Program-made: the position numbers and the translations under genes
In this document: positions 16,450 to 25,173 of the stretch, one piece after another
Layout of the letters: each line of letters opens with the position of its first letter
Position numbering within the stretch: position 1 is the first letter of the stretch
The notes under the pieces: generated by a model
The model's input: the letters and a program-made list of their open reading frames with translations, nothing else
Database searches by the model: none
What the model was told of the DNA's origin: nothing
NCBI GenBank assembly: GCA_944381495.1
Contig: CALWLJ010000013.1
Span: 36,810 to 100,809, forward strand
Length of the DNA: 64,000 nucleotides
DNA from: an uncultured Mediterraneibacter sp.
GTDB taxonomy: Bacteria > Bacillota > Clostridia > Lachnospirales > Lachnospiraceae
Direction of reading: 5' to 3'

Positions 16450-17243
16450 AAATGAAAAAAGTAGGAGTATGCAGGGAAGAAAAACAGCTTCCATATTATA
16501 AATATTTTGAACAGGATCTGGCTCCGGTTCCGGAGGAAAAGCTTGCGGTTCTTGCACAGGGGGCGCAAAAGGAGAAAAAGGCTGTTCCCTTTGAGCAGAA
16601 GGATCTGTTCCTTGCGGGAAAAGATGAGGATTACTGTCAGATTGGATACGGAGTCATGGATGATGGAACAGGATTTGTCTGCAATACCACATATATGCCG
16701 GGGGTTACCGGTGAGATGCTGGACTGGTGGTTCCCCTGGCACAGCGTAGGGTCCGATCTGCGATACAAGATCTGGGATCCGGAGGATCACTATTTTGCCC
16801 GTGCCGACCGTGTGGATTATGTGTGCGATCCGGCTGTGCCCATGAATCAGAAGACATGGGGCGTGAACCACTATATTATGGAAGATGTGGGTCCTGGTCC
16901 GGAATTTCTGAAGCTCTGCTTTAAGAACCCGGCGGATTTCGGATATGATCCTTCGGTGATCGGAAGCGAAAAATGTCAGTCCATGGTATGTGCCATCGGT
17001 GAAAGTTCCTGTGCGGCTGCCATGACACACAAGTGGTATCCGTACAAGGATGGAGTGATGTTCTGCTCAAGATTCTGGATCGGGTTCGGAGTTGTGGACG
17101 GCCGGATCGTCAAGACACTTCCGGAGGGAGTGAAGATTCCTGAGATGGTTCCCCAGGGACTCTTTGCGCACAATATAAAAGAGTTTACTAATCTGGCGGC
17201 AATCCTGCCGGAAGTATACGAAGAAAACAAAGGGGATCTGTAA
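16446..17243 (+). CDS. PhlG / phloretin hydrolase-family C-C bond hydrolase
   Basis: This 265-residue protein resembles the DAPG-hydrolase family, which includes bacterial PhlG and phloretin hydrolase of Eubacterium ramulus. Those enzymes cleave a C-C bond next to a phloroglucinol ring with a zinc ion. Visible features are WWFPWHSVGSDLRYKIWDP around H99 and an HxxxE pair (H242, E246) in FAHNIKEF near the C-terminus, matching the spacing of the known C-terminal zinc ligands. There is no signal peptide, so it is cytoplasmic. It is the last gene of the redox operon, which suggests that a reductase prepares a polyphenol-like or beta-diketone substrate that this enzyme then splits. ATG 16452 is a possible alternative start. 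Confidence 0.72.
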   Translation: MKMKKVGVCREEKQLPYYKYFEQDLAPVPEEKLAVLAQGAQKEKKAVPFEQKDLFLAGKDEDYCQIGYGVMDDGTGFVCNTTYMPGVTGEMLDWWFPWHSVGSDLRYKIWDPEDHYFARADRVDYVCDPAVPMNQKTWGVNHYIMEDVGPGPEFLKLCFKNPADFGYDPSVIGSEKCQSMVCAIGESSCAAAMTHKWYPYKDGVMFCSRFWIGFGVVDGRIVKTLPEGVKIPEMVPQGLFAHNIKEFTNLAAILPEVYEENKGDL

Positions 17244-17283
17244 AAGGCTGGATGTGAAACAGATTTCTGTATGGAGCGGCTGG

Positions 17284-17298
17284 ACGATGCCGTTTTGA
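17284..17298 (+). promoter_or_regulatory. Shared 15-base site upstream of the two-component genes
   Basis: ACGATGCCGTTTTGA occurs here, 75 bases before the response regulator start, and again at 20467-20481, 72 bases before the VanY-like gene. The matching position makes it a likely binding site of the response regulator. Confidence 0.5.
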
Positions 17299-17372
17299 TG
17301 CTGATATGAGGTAAAGTATTCATATTCCCGCCATGCGGGAGACAGACGAGTGGATGGAAAGAGGAAAGTGAC

Positions 17373-18032
17373 ATGATTAACATATTGATCGTTGAGGATG
17401 AGATTTCCATAGCGAAACTGATGAAGATGAGCCTGAAAAGGGCGGGATATGAGTGCGACTGTGTGTATGACGGCGAAGAGGCGGCGGACAGGATCGGGAC
17501 CGGGAAATATGATCTGATCCTGTTGGATGTGATGCTGCCGAAGATCAGCGGGTTTGAACTTATGGAATACATTCGTCCTATGGGAATTCCAGTCATATTC
17601 ATAACGGCGAAAAACGCAGTTGCTGACCGGGTGAAAGGACTGCGGATGGGCGCGGAAGATTATATTGTGAAGCCTTTTGAGATCATTGAGCTGCTGGCGC
17701 GGGTGGACGTGGTGCTGAGACGGTACAGGCTCTCCGATGATATCATTGATATATGCGGATTGCACATTGATCCCCAGGCGATGCGTGTACAGCGGGATGG
17801 GAAGGAAATCCCTCTGACAAAGAAGGAATATGATCTGCTCCTTCTTTTCGCGAGAAATCCGGATACAGCTCTGTACCGGGAGACGATCTATGAGCGGGTC
17901 TGGGGCGGAGAGCTTGAGTACGGAAGCAAAGCCGTGGATCTGCTTGTCCAGAGGCTGCGGAAAAAGGTTGGGTGGAACCAGGTGTTAAAGGCAGTAAACA
18001 AGGTAGGATACAGGCTGGAGGTGAGGCAATGA
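17373..18032 (+). CDS. OmpR-family response regulator
   Basis: This 219-residue protein has a receiver domain (acidic pair ED at 9-10, phosphorylation Asp in LILLDVMLP near 52, Thr in VIFITAK, Lys in EDYIVKPFE) and a C-terminal winged helix (GKEIPLTKKEYDLLLLFARN through KAVNKVGYRLEV). Its TGA overlaps the ATG of the histidine kinase gene (ATGA). The pair sits just upstream of a VanY-like carboxypeptidase, so it likely senses cell-wall stress and controls that gene. Confidence 0.93.
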   Translation: MINILIVEDEISIAKLMKMSLKRAGYECDCVYDGEEAADRIGTGKYDLILLDVMLPKISGFELMEYIRPMGIPVIFITAKNAVADRVKGLRMGAEDYIVKPFEIIELLARVDVVLRRYRLSDDIIDICGLHIDPQAMRVQRDGKEIPLTKKEYDLLLLFARNPDTALYRETIYERVWGGELEYGSKAVDLLVQRLRKKVGWNQVLKAVNKVGYRLEVRQ

Positions 18033-19510
18033 GATTCCGGCTGAAGATCACGATCTGCATGCTCTGCCTGGTCAGTATCCTGTTCGGTGCGGGAAGCAGC
18101 GCCCTGATCCTTCTCACTTTTCAGAATAGTCTGGAGCGGGAAAAAAATGCGGCGGAAGATTCTTACAGGATGCTTATGTATATGATGCAGATGGCCGGAG
18201 GCATGGAGAACCTGTCGGGGACAGAGGAGATTCGCTCGGTTCTCCGCCAGATTGCCGGACAGAGGGATGCATACTGGGACGGAGTTACACTCTCTTCCGG
18301 AGAAGAAGTACTGTACAGCCAGGGCGATACAGCGGAATATCTGGCCGGGCAGGAGGAAAGGGGCAGCGGTGAAGAATGGGTGATTACTTTCTTTCAGGCA
18401 GAAAATGGGAGAAATTACCTGAGAATCTCAGGCGGCCTTCCTGCAGAAGGAGAGACGATGTATCTGGAGGCTGCTCATGATATCACTGCTATTTATGAGA
18501 ACCGGGACCGGCAGCAGAACGCTTATCGGGCTGTCTTTCTTCTGACAATGCTGCTTTGCGCGGTTCTTGCCTACAGCATGTCTTTTGTGCTGACCCGCCC
18601 TCTGGACAGATTGTCACGGGGAACCCGTGAGATTGCCAGGGGGAATCTGGCCTTTCGGTCGGGAATCCGGTCCGGTGATGAGATCGGTCGCCTTTCTATG
18701 GATTTTGACCGCATGGCAAAAAGGCTTGAAAGGAATGTAAGGGAACTGGAGCAGGCAGTTGAGCGCCAGGAAAGGTTTGTAGGCAGTTTTACCCATGAAC
18801 TGAAGACGCCTATGACTTCTGTCATCGGATATGCGGATCTGCTCCGCAGCCGGGAACTGTCGGAGGAAGAGCGGCAGGATGCGGCCAATTATATCTTTTC
18901 GGAAGGAAAACGGCTGGAGCGGCTGTCGTTGAAGCTCCTTGATATCTATGTGGCCGAGCAGACCAGGCTTCAGCTGTCTCTGCACAGTCCGGGTCAGATT
19001 GTAGAAGACGTGGCGGGGCATCTGCAGGCTGGATATGAGGAGCGGGGGATCCTTTTGAAGGTATCCTGTGAACAGGGGCAGTGTATGCTGGAACCGGATC
19101 TGTTCCGCTCTCTTCTGGTCAATCTGATCGATAATGCAGGCAAGGCTCTTGCAGTGGAAGGGGACCAGGAGAAACAGACTGAAAGAAAGAAAAAACATAT
19201 ATCGATAACTGTGAAGTTGACAGAGAAAGGATGCGTTCTCATTGTAGAGGACGATGGCCCGGGAATACCGGATGAAGCAAGAGAGCATCTGACAGAAGCG
19301 TTTTTCCGGGTGGATAAGTCCCGATCCAGGCAACAGGGAGGAGCCGGACTGGGGCTGACTCTGTGCGCAAAGATTGCAGAACTCCACAGAGGGTCGATCA
19401 GTTTTGAAAACCAGGAGAACGGCGGTGCGAAAGTGACAGTGAAGCTGAATGGAGGTCGGCGTGCCGGGCATGACGATATGAAAAAGAGAAAGTCGGAGGA
19501 AGAAAATTGA
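18029..19510 (+). CDS. Sensor histidine kinase
   Basis: Starting at ATG 18029 gives 493 residues. A first membrane helix (~8-30), an extracytoplasmic region (~31-165), a second helix (~168-190) and a HAMP linker (TRPLDRLSRGTREIARGN) come first. The HisKA box FTHELKTPMTSVIGYADLLR carries the phosphoacceptor His. The ATPase domain has NLIDNAGKAL, DDGPGIPD and GGAGLGLTLC. The start overlaps the response regulator stop, and an earlier in-frame ATG at 17972 lies inside that gene and is not used. The ligand is unknown; the extracytoplasmic region suggests an envelope signal. Confidence 0.93.
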   Translation: MRFRLKITICMLCLVSILFGAGSSALILLTFQNSLEREKNAAEDSYRMLMYMMQMAGGMENLSGTEEIRSVLRQIAGQRDAYWDGVTLSSGEEVLYSQGDTAEYLAGQEERGSGEEWVITFFQAENGRNYLRISGGLPAEGETMYLEAAHDITAIYENRDRQQNAYRAVFLLTMLLCAVLAYSMSFVLTRPLDRLSRGTREIARGNLAFRSGIRSGDEIGRLSMDFDRMAKRLERNVRELEQAVERQERFVGSFTHELKTPMTSVIGYADLLRSRELSEEERQDAANYIFSEGKRLERLSLKLLDIYVAEQTRLQLSLHSPGQIVEDVAGHLQAGYEERGILLKVSCEQGQCMLEPDLFRSLLVNLIDNAGKALAVEGDQEKQTERKKKHISITVKLTEKGCVLIVEDDGPGIPDEAREHLTEAFFRVDKSRSRQQGGAGLGLTLCAKIAELHRGSISFENQENGGAKVTVKLNGGRRAGHDDMKKRKSEEEN

Positions 19511-20391
19511 GAAAGAGAAAAAGGCCCTCTTCAGATAACAGAAGCAGAAGGATTGCCGTTGGTGCAGTTGTCACTGTTCTTACCGCCGGAATATTATCGG
19601 CCGGATTCTTTCTGCCGCAGTTTGTGGCAAGGCTGGCGGACCGGAGGATCGAGTCGCAGACAGATACCTTTGCCGGGGACAGAATAGCTGTGACCTCGGA
19701 TGCCAGGCTGATGGACATGCTGGCACTGGCGGATGAACATTCGGATGAGATGAATCTTGCAGGCGGTCTTGTGAGAAGCCATAGCGACATCATCGGGATA
19801 GCACGGAGTCTTACAGAACAGCTGGGAAAATACGGCATCCTGGAACCGGGAAAGTTCGGAGAGTTCAGCGCGGATGCCTTCCTGGCAGCAAACGGAAATC
19901 TTGCATATGTTTCCGATGCGCTGGGAATAGATGACAACAGTGCGACAACAGTGGAGTCAGAAGGCACATCCGGAACAGATGAAAAAAGGCAAGATATCAT
20001 GATGGGGGTTATGTGGAGCTGCAGCAGCACGGACGAGAATAACGGGCAGAGTCTTGGTCTGACGATAGATGACAGGAGCGGGAAGCTGCTGTCCTTCGGG
20101 CTCAGTCTTGCCAGGGATAAGAAAGAGGTCGGAGAGATTTATGACAGAATGAGTGAGGACCCGGAAGGAATGAAAAAAGAAATCCGGGAAGATCTGGAAC
20201 AGAAGGCGGAAGGTATGCGGCAATTTTGTGAGGAATCTTACGGATTCCGGCTGGAACGGACCGAATATCATATGGAAGATGAGGGCATCATGTTTTTCTC
20301 GGTGGAAATGATCTTTGAAGATGAGGAGGGGAATGAAGTGCCCCTGGTACTTGAGCGGGATCTGGAAGGAACGCTGTACAACTGGAATTGA
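19507..20391 (+). CDS. Membrane-anchored protein of unknown function in the two-component operon
   Basis: This 294-residue protein begins at TTG 19507, overlapping the kinase stop by 4 bases. A basic N-terminus and one hydrophobic helix (~17-40, VGAVVTVLTAGILSAGFFLP) indicate an anchored extracytoplasmic protein. The remainder is hydrophilic and acidic with no motif I recognise. Its place after the kinase suggests an accessory sensor or a regulator of kinase activity, but this is inference. Confidence 0.7.
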   Translation: MRKRKRPSSDNRSRRIAVGAVVTVLTAGILSAGFFLPQFVARLADRRIESQTDTFAGDRIAVTSDARLMDMLALADEHSDEMNLAGGLVRSHSDIIGIARSLTEQLGKYGILEPGKFGEFSADAFLAANGNLAYVSDALGIDDNSATTVESEGTSGTDEKRQDIMMGVMWSCSSTDENNGQSLGLTIDDRSGKLLSFGLSLARDKKEVGEIYDRMSEDPEGMKKEIREDLEQKAEGMRQFCEESYGFRLERTEYHMEDEGIMFFSVEMIFEDEEGNEVPLVLERDLEGTLYNWN

Positions 20392-20466
20392 AGTGGAACG
20401 CTCCCGTTTCAGAGGGAAGAGCAGGCGAAAGACGTAAACCCGGGATTTTATAGAGTATTTAGAATA

Positions 20467-20505
20467 ACGATGCCGTTTTGAGGCGGAAAGACAGCTGTTT
20501 TGAGG
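20467..20505 (+). promoter_or_regulatory. Probable response-regulator box upstream of vanY-like gene
   Basis: The 15-base site ACGATGCCGTTTTGA (20467-20481) matches 17284-17298. GTTTTGAGG is repeated at 20475-20483 and 20497-20505, 22 bases apart, i.e. two helical turns. OmpR-type regulators often bind such direct repeats. Confidence 0.5.
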
Positions 20506-20552
20506 AAGGAAAGGACTAAGATACCGGCATAAAGATCATGAGGTGAGTATTT

Positions 20553-21374
20553 ATGTCAGTATATAACAGAAGCAGCAGATATGAGCGGATCCTCCGGAAG
20601 AAAAAGAAGATCCTGCGCCGAAGGAGGCGGCTGAGTGCGGCAGTCATGGCTTCAGCTGCAATGCTGGCTGGGATGTTCTTTTTTATTCAGAGCAGTATCT
20701 CAGGCGAAAAAGGAAACATCGGGGGAGAAAAGAATGCAGATGCGGCTTTGAGTGGCGCCGGAGCGGCAGTGGATTCCAATGACGCCGGCACAGCAGATTC
20801 CGGTGAGTGGAACCTGATCCTGGTTAATCCATGGCATGAGATACCGGAGGATTATGAGGTGGAGCTGACCGAGCTGAAAAATGGACAGGCCGTTGACTCC
20901 AGATGCTATCCTGAGCTGCAGCAGATGATGGACGACTGCCGGGCGGACGGTCTGAACCCGGTGATCTGCGCATCTTACCGCACCATGGAGAAACAGCAGG
21001 CCCTCTTTAATGACAAAAAGAGGCGGGTGATCCGGGAAGGATGCCCTGCGTCCAGTGCAGATGAGGAAGCGGCGAAAACAGTGGCACGGCCCGGAACGAG
21101 CGAGCATCAGCTGGGGCTTGCCCTTGATATTGTAGATCTGGATTATCAGCAGCTGGATACCCGGCAGGAAGAGACACCGGTGCAGAAGTGGCTGATGGAA
21201 AACAGCTGGAAATACGGATTCATCCTGAGGTACCCAACAGATAAAAGCAACATTACCGGAATCATCTATGAGCCGTGGCACTACCGTTATGTGGGAAAAG
21301 AAGCGGCAAAAGTGATTCACGAAAAAGGCATCTGTCTGGAGGAGTATCTGGAAAACGATCCGGAGGAATCTTAA
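20553..21374 (+). CDS. VanY-like D-alanyl-D-alanine carboxypeptidase (M15B)
   Basis: This 273-residue protein has a basic N-terminus, one membrane helix (~30-48) and a Ser/Ala/Gly-rich stalk, followed by the M15B domain. Zinc and catalytic motifs are visible: SYRTMEKQQALF, GTSEHQLGLALDI (HxxxxxxD) and EPWHYRYVG. Such enzymes remove the terminal D-Ala from peptidoglycan stem peptides outside the cell. A GAGGTG site precedes the ATG. There are no vanH, vanA or vanX genes nearby, so it is more likely a wall-remodelling enzyme controlled by the adjacent two-component system than part of a glycopeptide-resistance cluster. Confidence 0.9.
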   Translation: MSVYNRSSRYERILRKKKKILRRRRRLSAAVMASAAMLAGMFFFIQSSISGEKGNIGGEKNADAALSGAGAAVDSNDAGTADSGEWNLILVNPWHEIPEDYEVELTELKNGQAVDSRCYPELQQMMDDCRADGLNPVICASYRTMEKQQALFNDKKRRVIREGCPASSADEEAAKTVARPGTSEHQLGLALDIVDLDYQQLDTRQEETPVQKWLMENSWKYGFILRYPTDKSNITGIIYEPWHYRYVGKEAAKVIHEKGICLEEYLENDPEES

Positions 21375-21561
21375 TTATTTGTTTTACAGAATCTCATTTT
21401 TGGTATATACTTGACAGGCAGCCCTGTATCGTTCCGGAGTTCCGGCTGCAGGACGGCAGACAGCGAAGGCCGATGGGAGAGGACGTAGCTGTCCGCGTTC
21501 ACGGGGAATGTTTCCCTGTGTTCGCCTGAATTATTATTTAAGAAATGAGAGGATAAGAATT

Positions 21562-22956
21562 ATGGCGATTTTCAGAGCTGTCTATAACATACTCTGGGGC
21601 GATATCATCAATATCCCCCTTCCCGGCGGCAGCACCCTGGGGCTTTCCCTCCTGGTGCTGATTCTTGTGCCTGCCGGGATCTATTTTACAATACGGACGA
21701 GATTTCTTCCGTTCCGTTTGTTCCCCGAGATGATCAAAGTTACACTTGAAAACAATAAGAAAACAGAGAGAGAAGGCATATCCGGCGTCCAGGCGCTGAT
21801 CGTCTCTACTGCCTGCCGTGTGGGAATGGGAAACCTGGTAGGTGTGGTCGCCGCCATCTCCGCCGGAGGCGCGGGAGCGGTGTTCTGGATGTGGGTGATC
21901 GCCCTGGTAGGCTCATCTACTGCATTTATGGAGGCCACGCTGGCACAGATCTACAAGGAGAAGGATCCTCTGTACGGCGGCTACCGGGGAGGTCCGGCCT
22001 ATTATATCCATCACCTTTTTATAAAAAAGGACAGCCTGCGGAAGCACTCGGTAATAGCAGTGCTGTTCGCTCTTTCCGGACTGATCTGCTGGTGCGGTAT
22101 CAGCCAGGTGATCGGAAACTCAATTTCATCCTCCTTTGAAAATGCGTTCCACGTACCGCCGCTCTACTCTACGATCGTGCTGGTGGTTATTGCGGCGGTT
22201 ATTGTATTGAGGAAGAATGCGACGGTAAAAGTACTGGATATCATGGTGCCCATCATGGCGGCGTGCTATTTCTTTATCACTATATTTATTATTGTAAAAA
22301 ATGCAGGGCAGCTTCCTGCTGTGTTTGAACGGATATTCTCGGAAGCATTCGGTTTCCGCCAGGTTGTGGGCGGAGGCATCGGAGCGGTGATCATGAATGG
22401 AGCCAAGAGAGGCCTCTTCTCCAATGAGGCGGGATCCGGATCGGCTCCCTGCGCGGCGGCCGCAGCAGATATCAGCCATCCGGCAAAGGAAGGACTGCTC
22501 CAGGCTCTCGGAGTATTTATCGATACGCTGGTGATCTGCAGCTGCTCCGCCATGATCATGCTGCTGACACCAGAATCCATGACCAAGGGCCTGGAAGGTA
22601 TGGACCTGCTCCAGACAGCCATGCAGTACCATCTGGGAGAGTTCGGGGTGATCTTTATCGCTGTGATCCTCTGGCTGTTCAGTTTCTCTACCTTCCTGGG
22701 AATTCTGTTTTACGCAAGGTCCAATGTGGCCTATCTCTTCGGAGATAACTGGACATCCCAGACGCTTTACAAGATTTTGGCCCTCGTCATGCTTTTTGTC
22801 GGCGGACTTGCGGCTTATCAATTTGTATGGGATCTGGGAGATCTTGGCGTAGGACTGATGACCGTGTTTAATATGATCGCTCTGATCCCTCTGGCGCCTA
22901 AGGCACTGGAGTCGCTGCGGGATTATGAGAAGAACGTGATGAAGAAAAAATCCTGA
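21562..22956 (+). CDS. Sodium:alanine symporter family (AGCS) transporter
   Basis: Starting at ATG 21562 gives 464 residues. It has the ten or more membrane helices of AGCS carriers and the family signatures GNLVGVVAAISAGGAGAVFW and SNEAGSGSAPCAAAAAD. It imports alanine or glycine with sodium. GAGAGG lies 10-15 bases before ATG 21562, so the extension to 21508 is not preferred. The 188-base leader (21375-21561) has a possible hairpin-rich segment but no glycine-riboswitch core that I can recognise. Confidence 0.92.
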   Translation: MAIFRAVYNILWGDIINIPLPGGSTLGLSLLVLILVPAGIYFTIRTRFLPFRLFPEMIKVTLENNKKTEREGISGVQALIVSTACRVGMGNLVGVVAAISAGGAGAVFWMWVIALVGSSTAFMEATLAQIYKEKDPLYGGYRGGPAYYIHHLFIKKDSLRKHSVIAVLFALSGLICWCGISQVIGNSISSSFENAFHVPPLYSTIVLVVIAAVIVLRKNATVKVLDIMVPIMAACYFFITIFIIVKNAGQLPAVFERIFSEAFGFRQVVGGGIGAVIMNGAKRGLFSNEAGSGSAPCAAAAADISHPAKEGLLQALGVFIDTLVICSCSAMIMLLTPESMTKGLEGMDLLQTAMQYHLGEFGVIFIAVILWLFSFSTFLGILFYARSNVAYLFGDNWTSQTLYKILALVMLFVGGLAAYQFVWDLGDLGVGLMTVFNMIALIPLAPKALESLRDYEKNVMKKKS

Positions 22957-23116
22957 TCTGAGCAGGATCGTGAAAGAGCTGCTGGGAGAATCAGAAGGTG
23001 CGTTTATCAACCCGCCTTTTTACTGTGATTATGGTTCTCATATTAAAGTAGGAAAGAACTTTTTTGCAAACTACAACTGTACGATCATCGACGTGGCTGA
23101 AGTAAAATTATTATAA
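22955..23116 (+). pseudogene. Remnant of maltose/galactoside O-acetyltransferase
   Basis: This frame encodes DLSRIVKELLGES, then FINPPFYCDYGSHI and NFFANYNCTIIDVAEVK, and a stop. This is a middle piece of the hexapeptide acetyltransferases Maa/LacA; both the start and the left-handed beta-helix are missing. It overlaps the AGCS stop by 2 bases and is a decayed fragment left between two intact genes. The next ~100 bases carry no recognisable gene. Confidence 0.7.
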
Positions 23117-23234
23117 AAACAGAGAATTCGACCCGGAAGCCTGGGAAGAGATATCAAAACTGTAAGGCAGATGCAGAACGGTATCACAGAGATCACAGAG
23201 AAACTTGAGCCGCCGGTCCGGCGGAGGAATGGAG

Positions 23235-23948
23235 ATGAGCATGAGTATCAGACATATTTTATTTGACCTGGACGGAACCCTTCTTCCAATGGTCCAGGAT
23301 GAATTTGTAAAGTTTTATATGCCGCTGCTGGCAAAGCATTATATCAAGTCCGGCGTCCAGGTGGACCCGAAAGCCTTCATCGGCGCTGTGTGGAAAGGCT
23401 ATGAGGCTATGGTAAAAAATGATGGAAGCCGGACTAACCGGGAGGCTTTCTGGAGTTTTATGGAAGATATCCTGCCCACGAGCACAGAAAAATCGGAACA
23501 GCTGGCAGTGGAATTTTACGGAGGAGACTTTAATCAGGCCATACAGGCCACATCGCCTACGCCCCTGGCGGACCAGATCGTAAAAGCGGCAAAAGCGAGG
23601 GGAATGCATACCTATCTTGCCACGAACCCGGTGTTCCCGCGGTGCGCTACGATGAACCGGATCCGCTGGGCCGGGCTTGATGCGGAGGATTTCGAGCTGA
23701 TCACCACTTATGAGGACTGTTCTTACTGCAAGCCGAATATAGAGTATTTCCGGACTATCCTGCAGACTCTCGACCTGAATCCTGCAGAGTGCCTGATGGT
23801 GGGCAATGACGTGGAGGAGGACCTGGTGATCCGTGATCTGGGAGTGAAGACCTATCTTGTGACAGAAACTATGGAAAATAAGAAAAACCTTCCGATCCAT
23901 ACGGATTACCGTGGAACGCTGGCGGATTTGCTGGAGTTTGTGCGTTGA
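23235..23948 (+). CDS. HAD-family hydrolase
   Basis: About 237 residues from ATG 23235. The haloacid dehalogenase motifs are HILFDLDGTLLP (motif I), ATNPVFPR (motif II), a Lys in YCKPNIEYF (motif III) and VGNDVEEDLVIRDLG (motif IV). These enzymes remove phosphate from small metabolites through a phospho-aspartate. Three in-frame ATGs (23229, 23235, 23241) compete, and 23235 has the best distance from GGAGG. The substrate is unknown. Confidence 0.88.
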   Translation: MSMSIRHILFDLDGTLLPMVQDEFVKFYMPLLAKHYIKSGVQVDPKAFIGAVWKGYEAMVKNDGSRTNREAFWSFMEDILPTSTEKSEQLAVEFYGGDFNQAIQATSPTPLADQIVKAAKARGMHTYLATNPVFPRCATMNRIRWAGLDAEDFELITTYEDCSYCKPNIEYFRTILQTLDLNPAECLMVGNDVEEDLVIRDLGVKTYLVTETMENKKNLPIHTDYRGTLADLLEFVR

Positions 23949-24018
23949 GCCGGCGGACGGAGGCTCTGTCCGCAGTGTAAAACGTAAACGGGAAACAGAA
24001 GGCGGAGGGAGGAGTACG

Positions 24019-24915
24019 ATGGAAATACGAGTTCTGAGATATTTCCTGGCGGTAGCCAGGGAGGAAAATATATCCCGGGCAGCAGAAGTCTTGCACATTA
24101 CCCAGCCGACTCTGAGCCGTCAGATATCCCAGCTGGAGGAAGAACTGGGAGTACAGCTCTTTACCCGCGGAAAGCATCTGTCGCTGACAGACGCCGGAGT
24201 GATGCTGCGGCGCAGAGCGGAGGAAGTGACTGATTTGATGGACCGGATCGAGAGTGAGTTTGCAGAGCCGGACGAGGTAGGCGGCAGGATTACGATCGGA
24301 GAAGGCGCTCTGAGTTCTTCTGTTTATCTGATGAAGGCAATGTCGGAATTCCGGGAAAAATATCCTAAGGTGCAGTATGAGATTTACATGAATACATCGG
24401 ATTATATCCGGGAGCAGCTGGATAAAGGACTCTGTGACTTCGGGCTGCTGTTGGAGCCTGTAGATATTGAAAAGTATGAATTTTTCCGGATGCCGGGAAA
24501 AGAGGTGTGGGGGCTTTTCATGGAAAAAGAACACCCTTTGGCGGGAAAAGATCTGATCCGCAGGGAGGATCTGGCAGGCGTTCCGCTTATAACACCAAGC
24601 CGTCTGTCAGTTCAGAAGGAGATTTCCGGCTGGCTGGGGGAGGATGTGGACAGACTGAATATTTTCGGAACCTGCAACATCATAACAAATGCACAGATTA
24701 TGGATGATCTGGGACCGGTTTGTTTTATGTCTGTGAAGGGGGCTATGGACAGTATGAAGAATGAGCGTCTGGTGTTCCGCCCTCTTTATCCGGAGCTGAC
24801 ACTGACGTCGGTGCTCGTGTGGAAGAAGTTTCAGCCTTTTTCAAGGGCAGCAGGCAGATTCCTGGAGAAAATAAAACAGATATGTATGACATCCGGCTAT
24901 GCCCGGGAAGTATAA
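24019..24915 (+). CDS. LysR family transcriptional regulator
   Basis: Starting at ATG 24019 gives 298 residues. The N-terminal helix-turn-helix is MEIRVLRYFLAVAREENISR with HITQPTLSRQISQLEEELG. The C-terminal region is a substrate-binding-like domain (~90-298). GGGAGGAG precedes the ATG, and the in-frame extension to 23911 overlaps the HAD gene and is not used. The target is unknown; LysR genes often control a neighbour, but both flanking genes run in the same direction. Confidence 0.9.
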   Translation: MEIRVLRYFLAVAREENISRAAEVLHITQPTLSRQISQLEEELGVQLFTRGKHLSLTDAGVMLRRRAEEVTDLMDRIESEFAEPDEVGGRITIGEGALSSSVYLMKAMSEFREKYPKVQYEIYMNTSDYIREQLDKGLCDFGLLLEPVDIEKYEFFRMPGKEVWGLFMEKEHPLAGKDLIRREDLAGVPLITPSRLSVQKEISGWLGEDVDRLNIFGTCNIITNAQIMDDLGPVCFMSVKGAMDSMKNERLVFRPLYPELTLTSVLVWKKFQPFSRAAGRFLEKIKQICMTSGYAREV

Positions 24916-24967
24916 AACAGTATATGATACAGGTATTGGACATAAAAAGGATATAAGACTAGAATAA

Positions 24968-25013
24968 AAGTGCAGACGGAGAATTGCTGATGCATCCGCC
25001 TGCACTTATTTTG
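24968..25013 (+). terminator. Terminator after the LysR gene
   Basis: AAGTGCAG-CGGA pairs with TCCG-CTGCACTT and is followed by ATTTTG. Confidence 0.75.
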
Positions 25014-25173
25014 TGCAATAAACCCGGTAAGCGGCTGACGTGTCTGGACAGGCATATATTTGCCATATAACGACAGTGACGCCGGTGTGCAGGAAGCACA
25101 TGTTTGTCATGGGACGCGGCGGGACCGGCAGGGCTGATGGCGGTATTGCAACAGACGGGAGAAGGGGGATGCT

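Noticed and set aside
17373-21374. Vancomycin-resistance gene cluster
   Set aside because: A two-component system and a VanY-like enzyme are present, but vanH, vanA/B and vanX are missing.
21375-21561. Glycine riboswitch before the alanine symporter
   Set aside because: The leader is hairpin-rich, but I cannot find the conserved glycine aptamer core.
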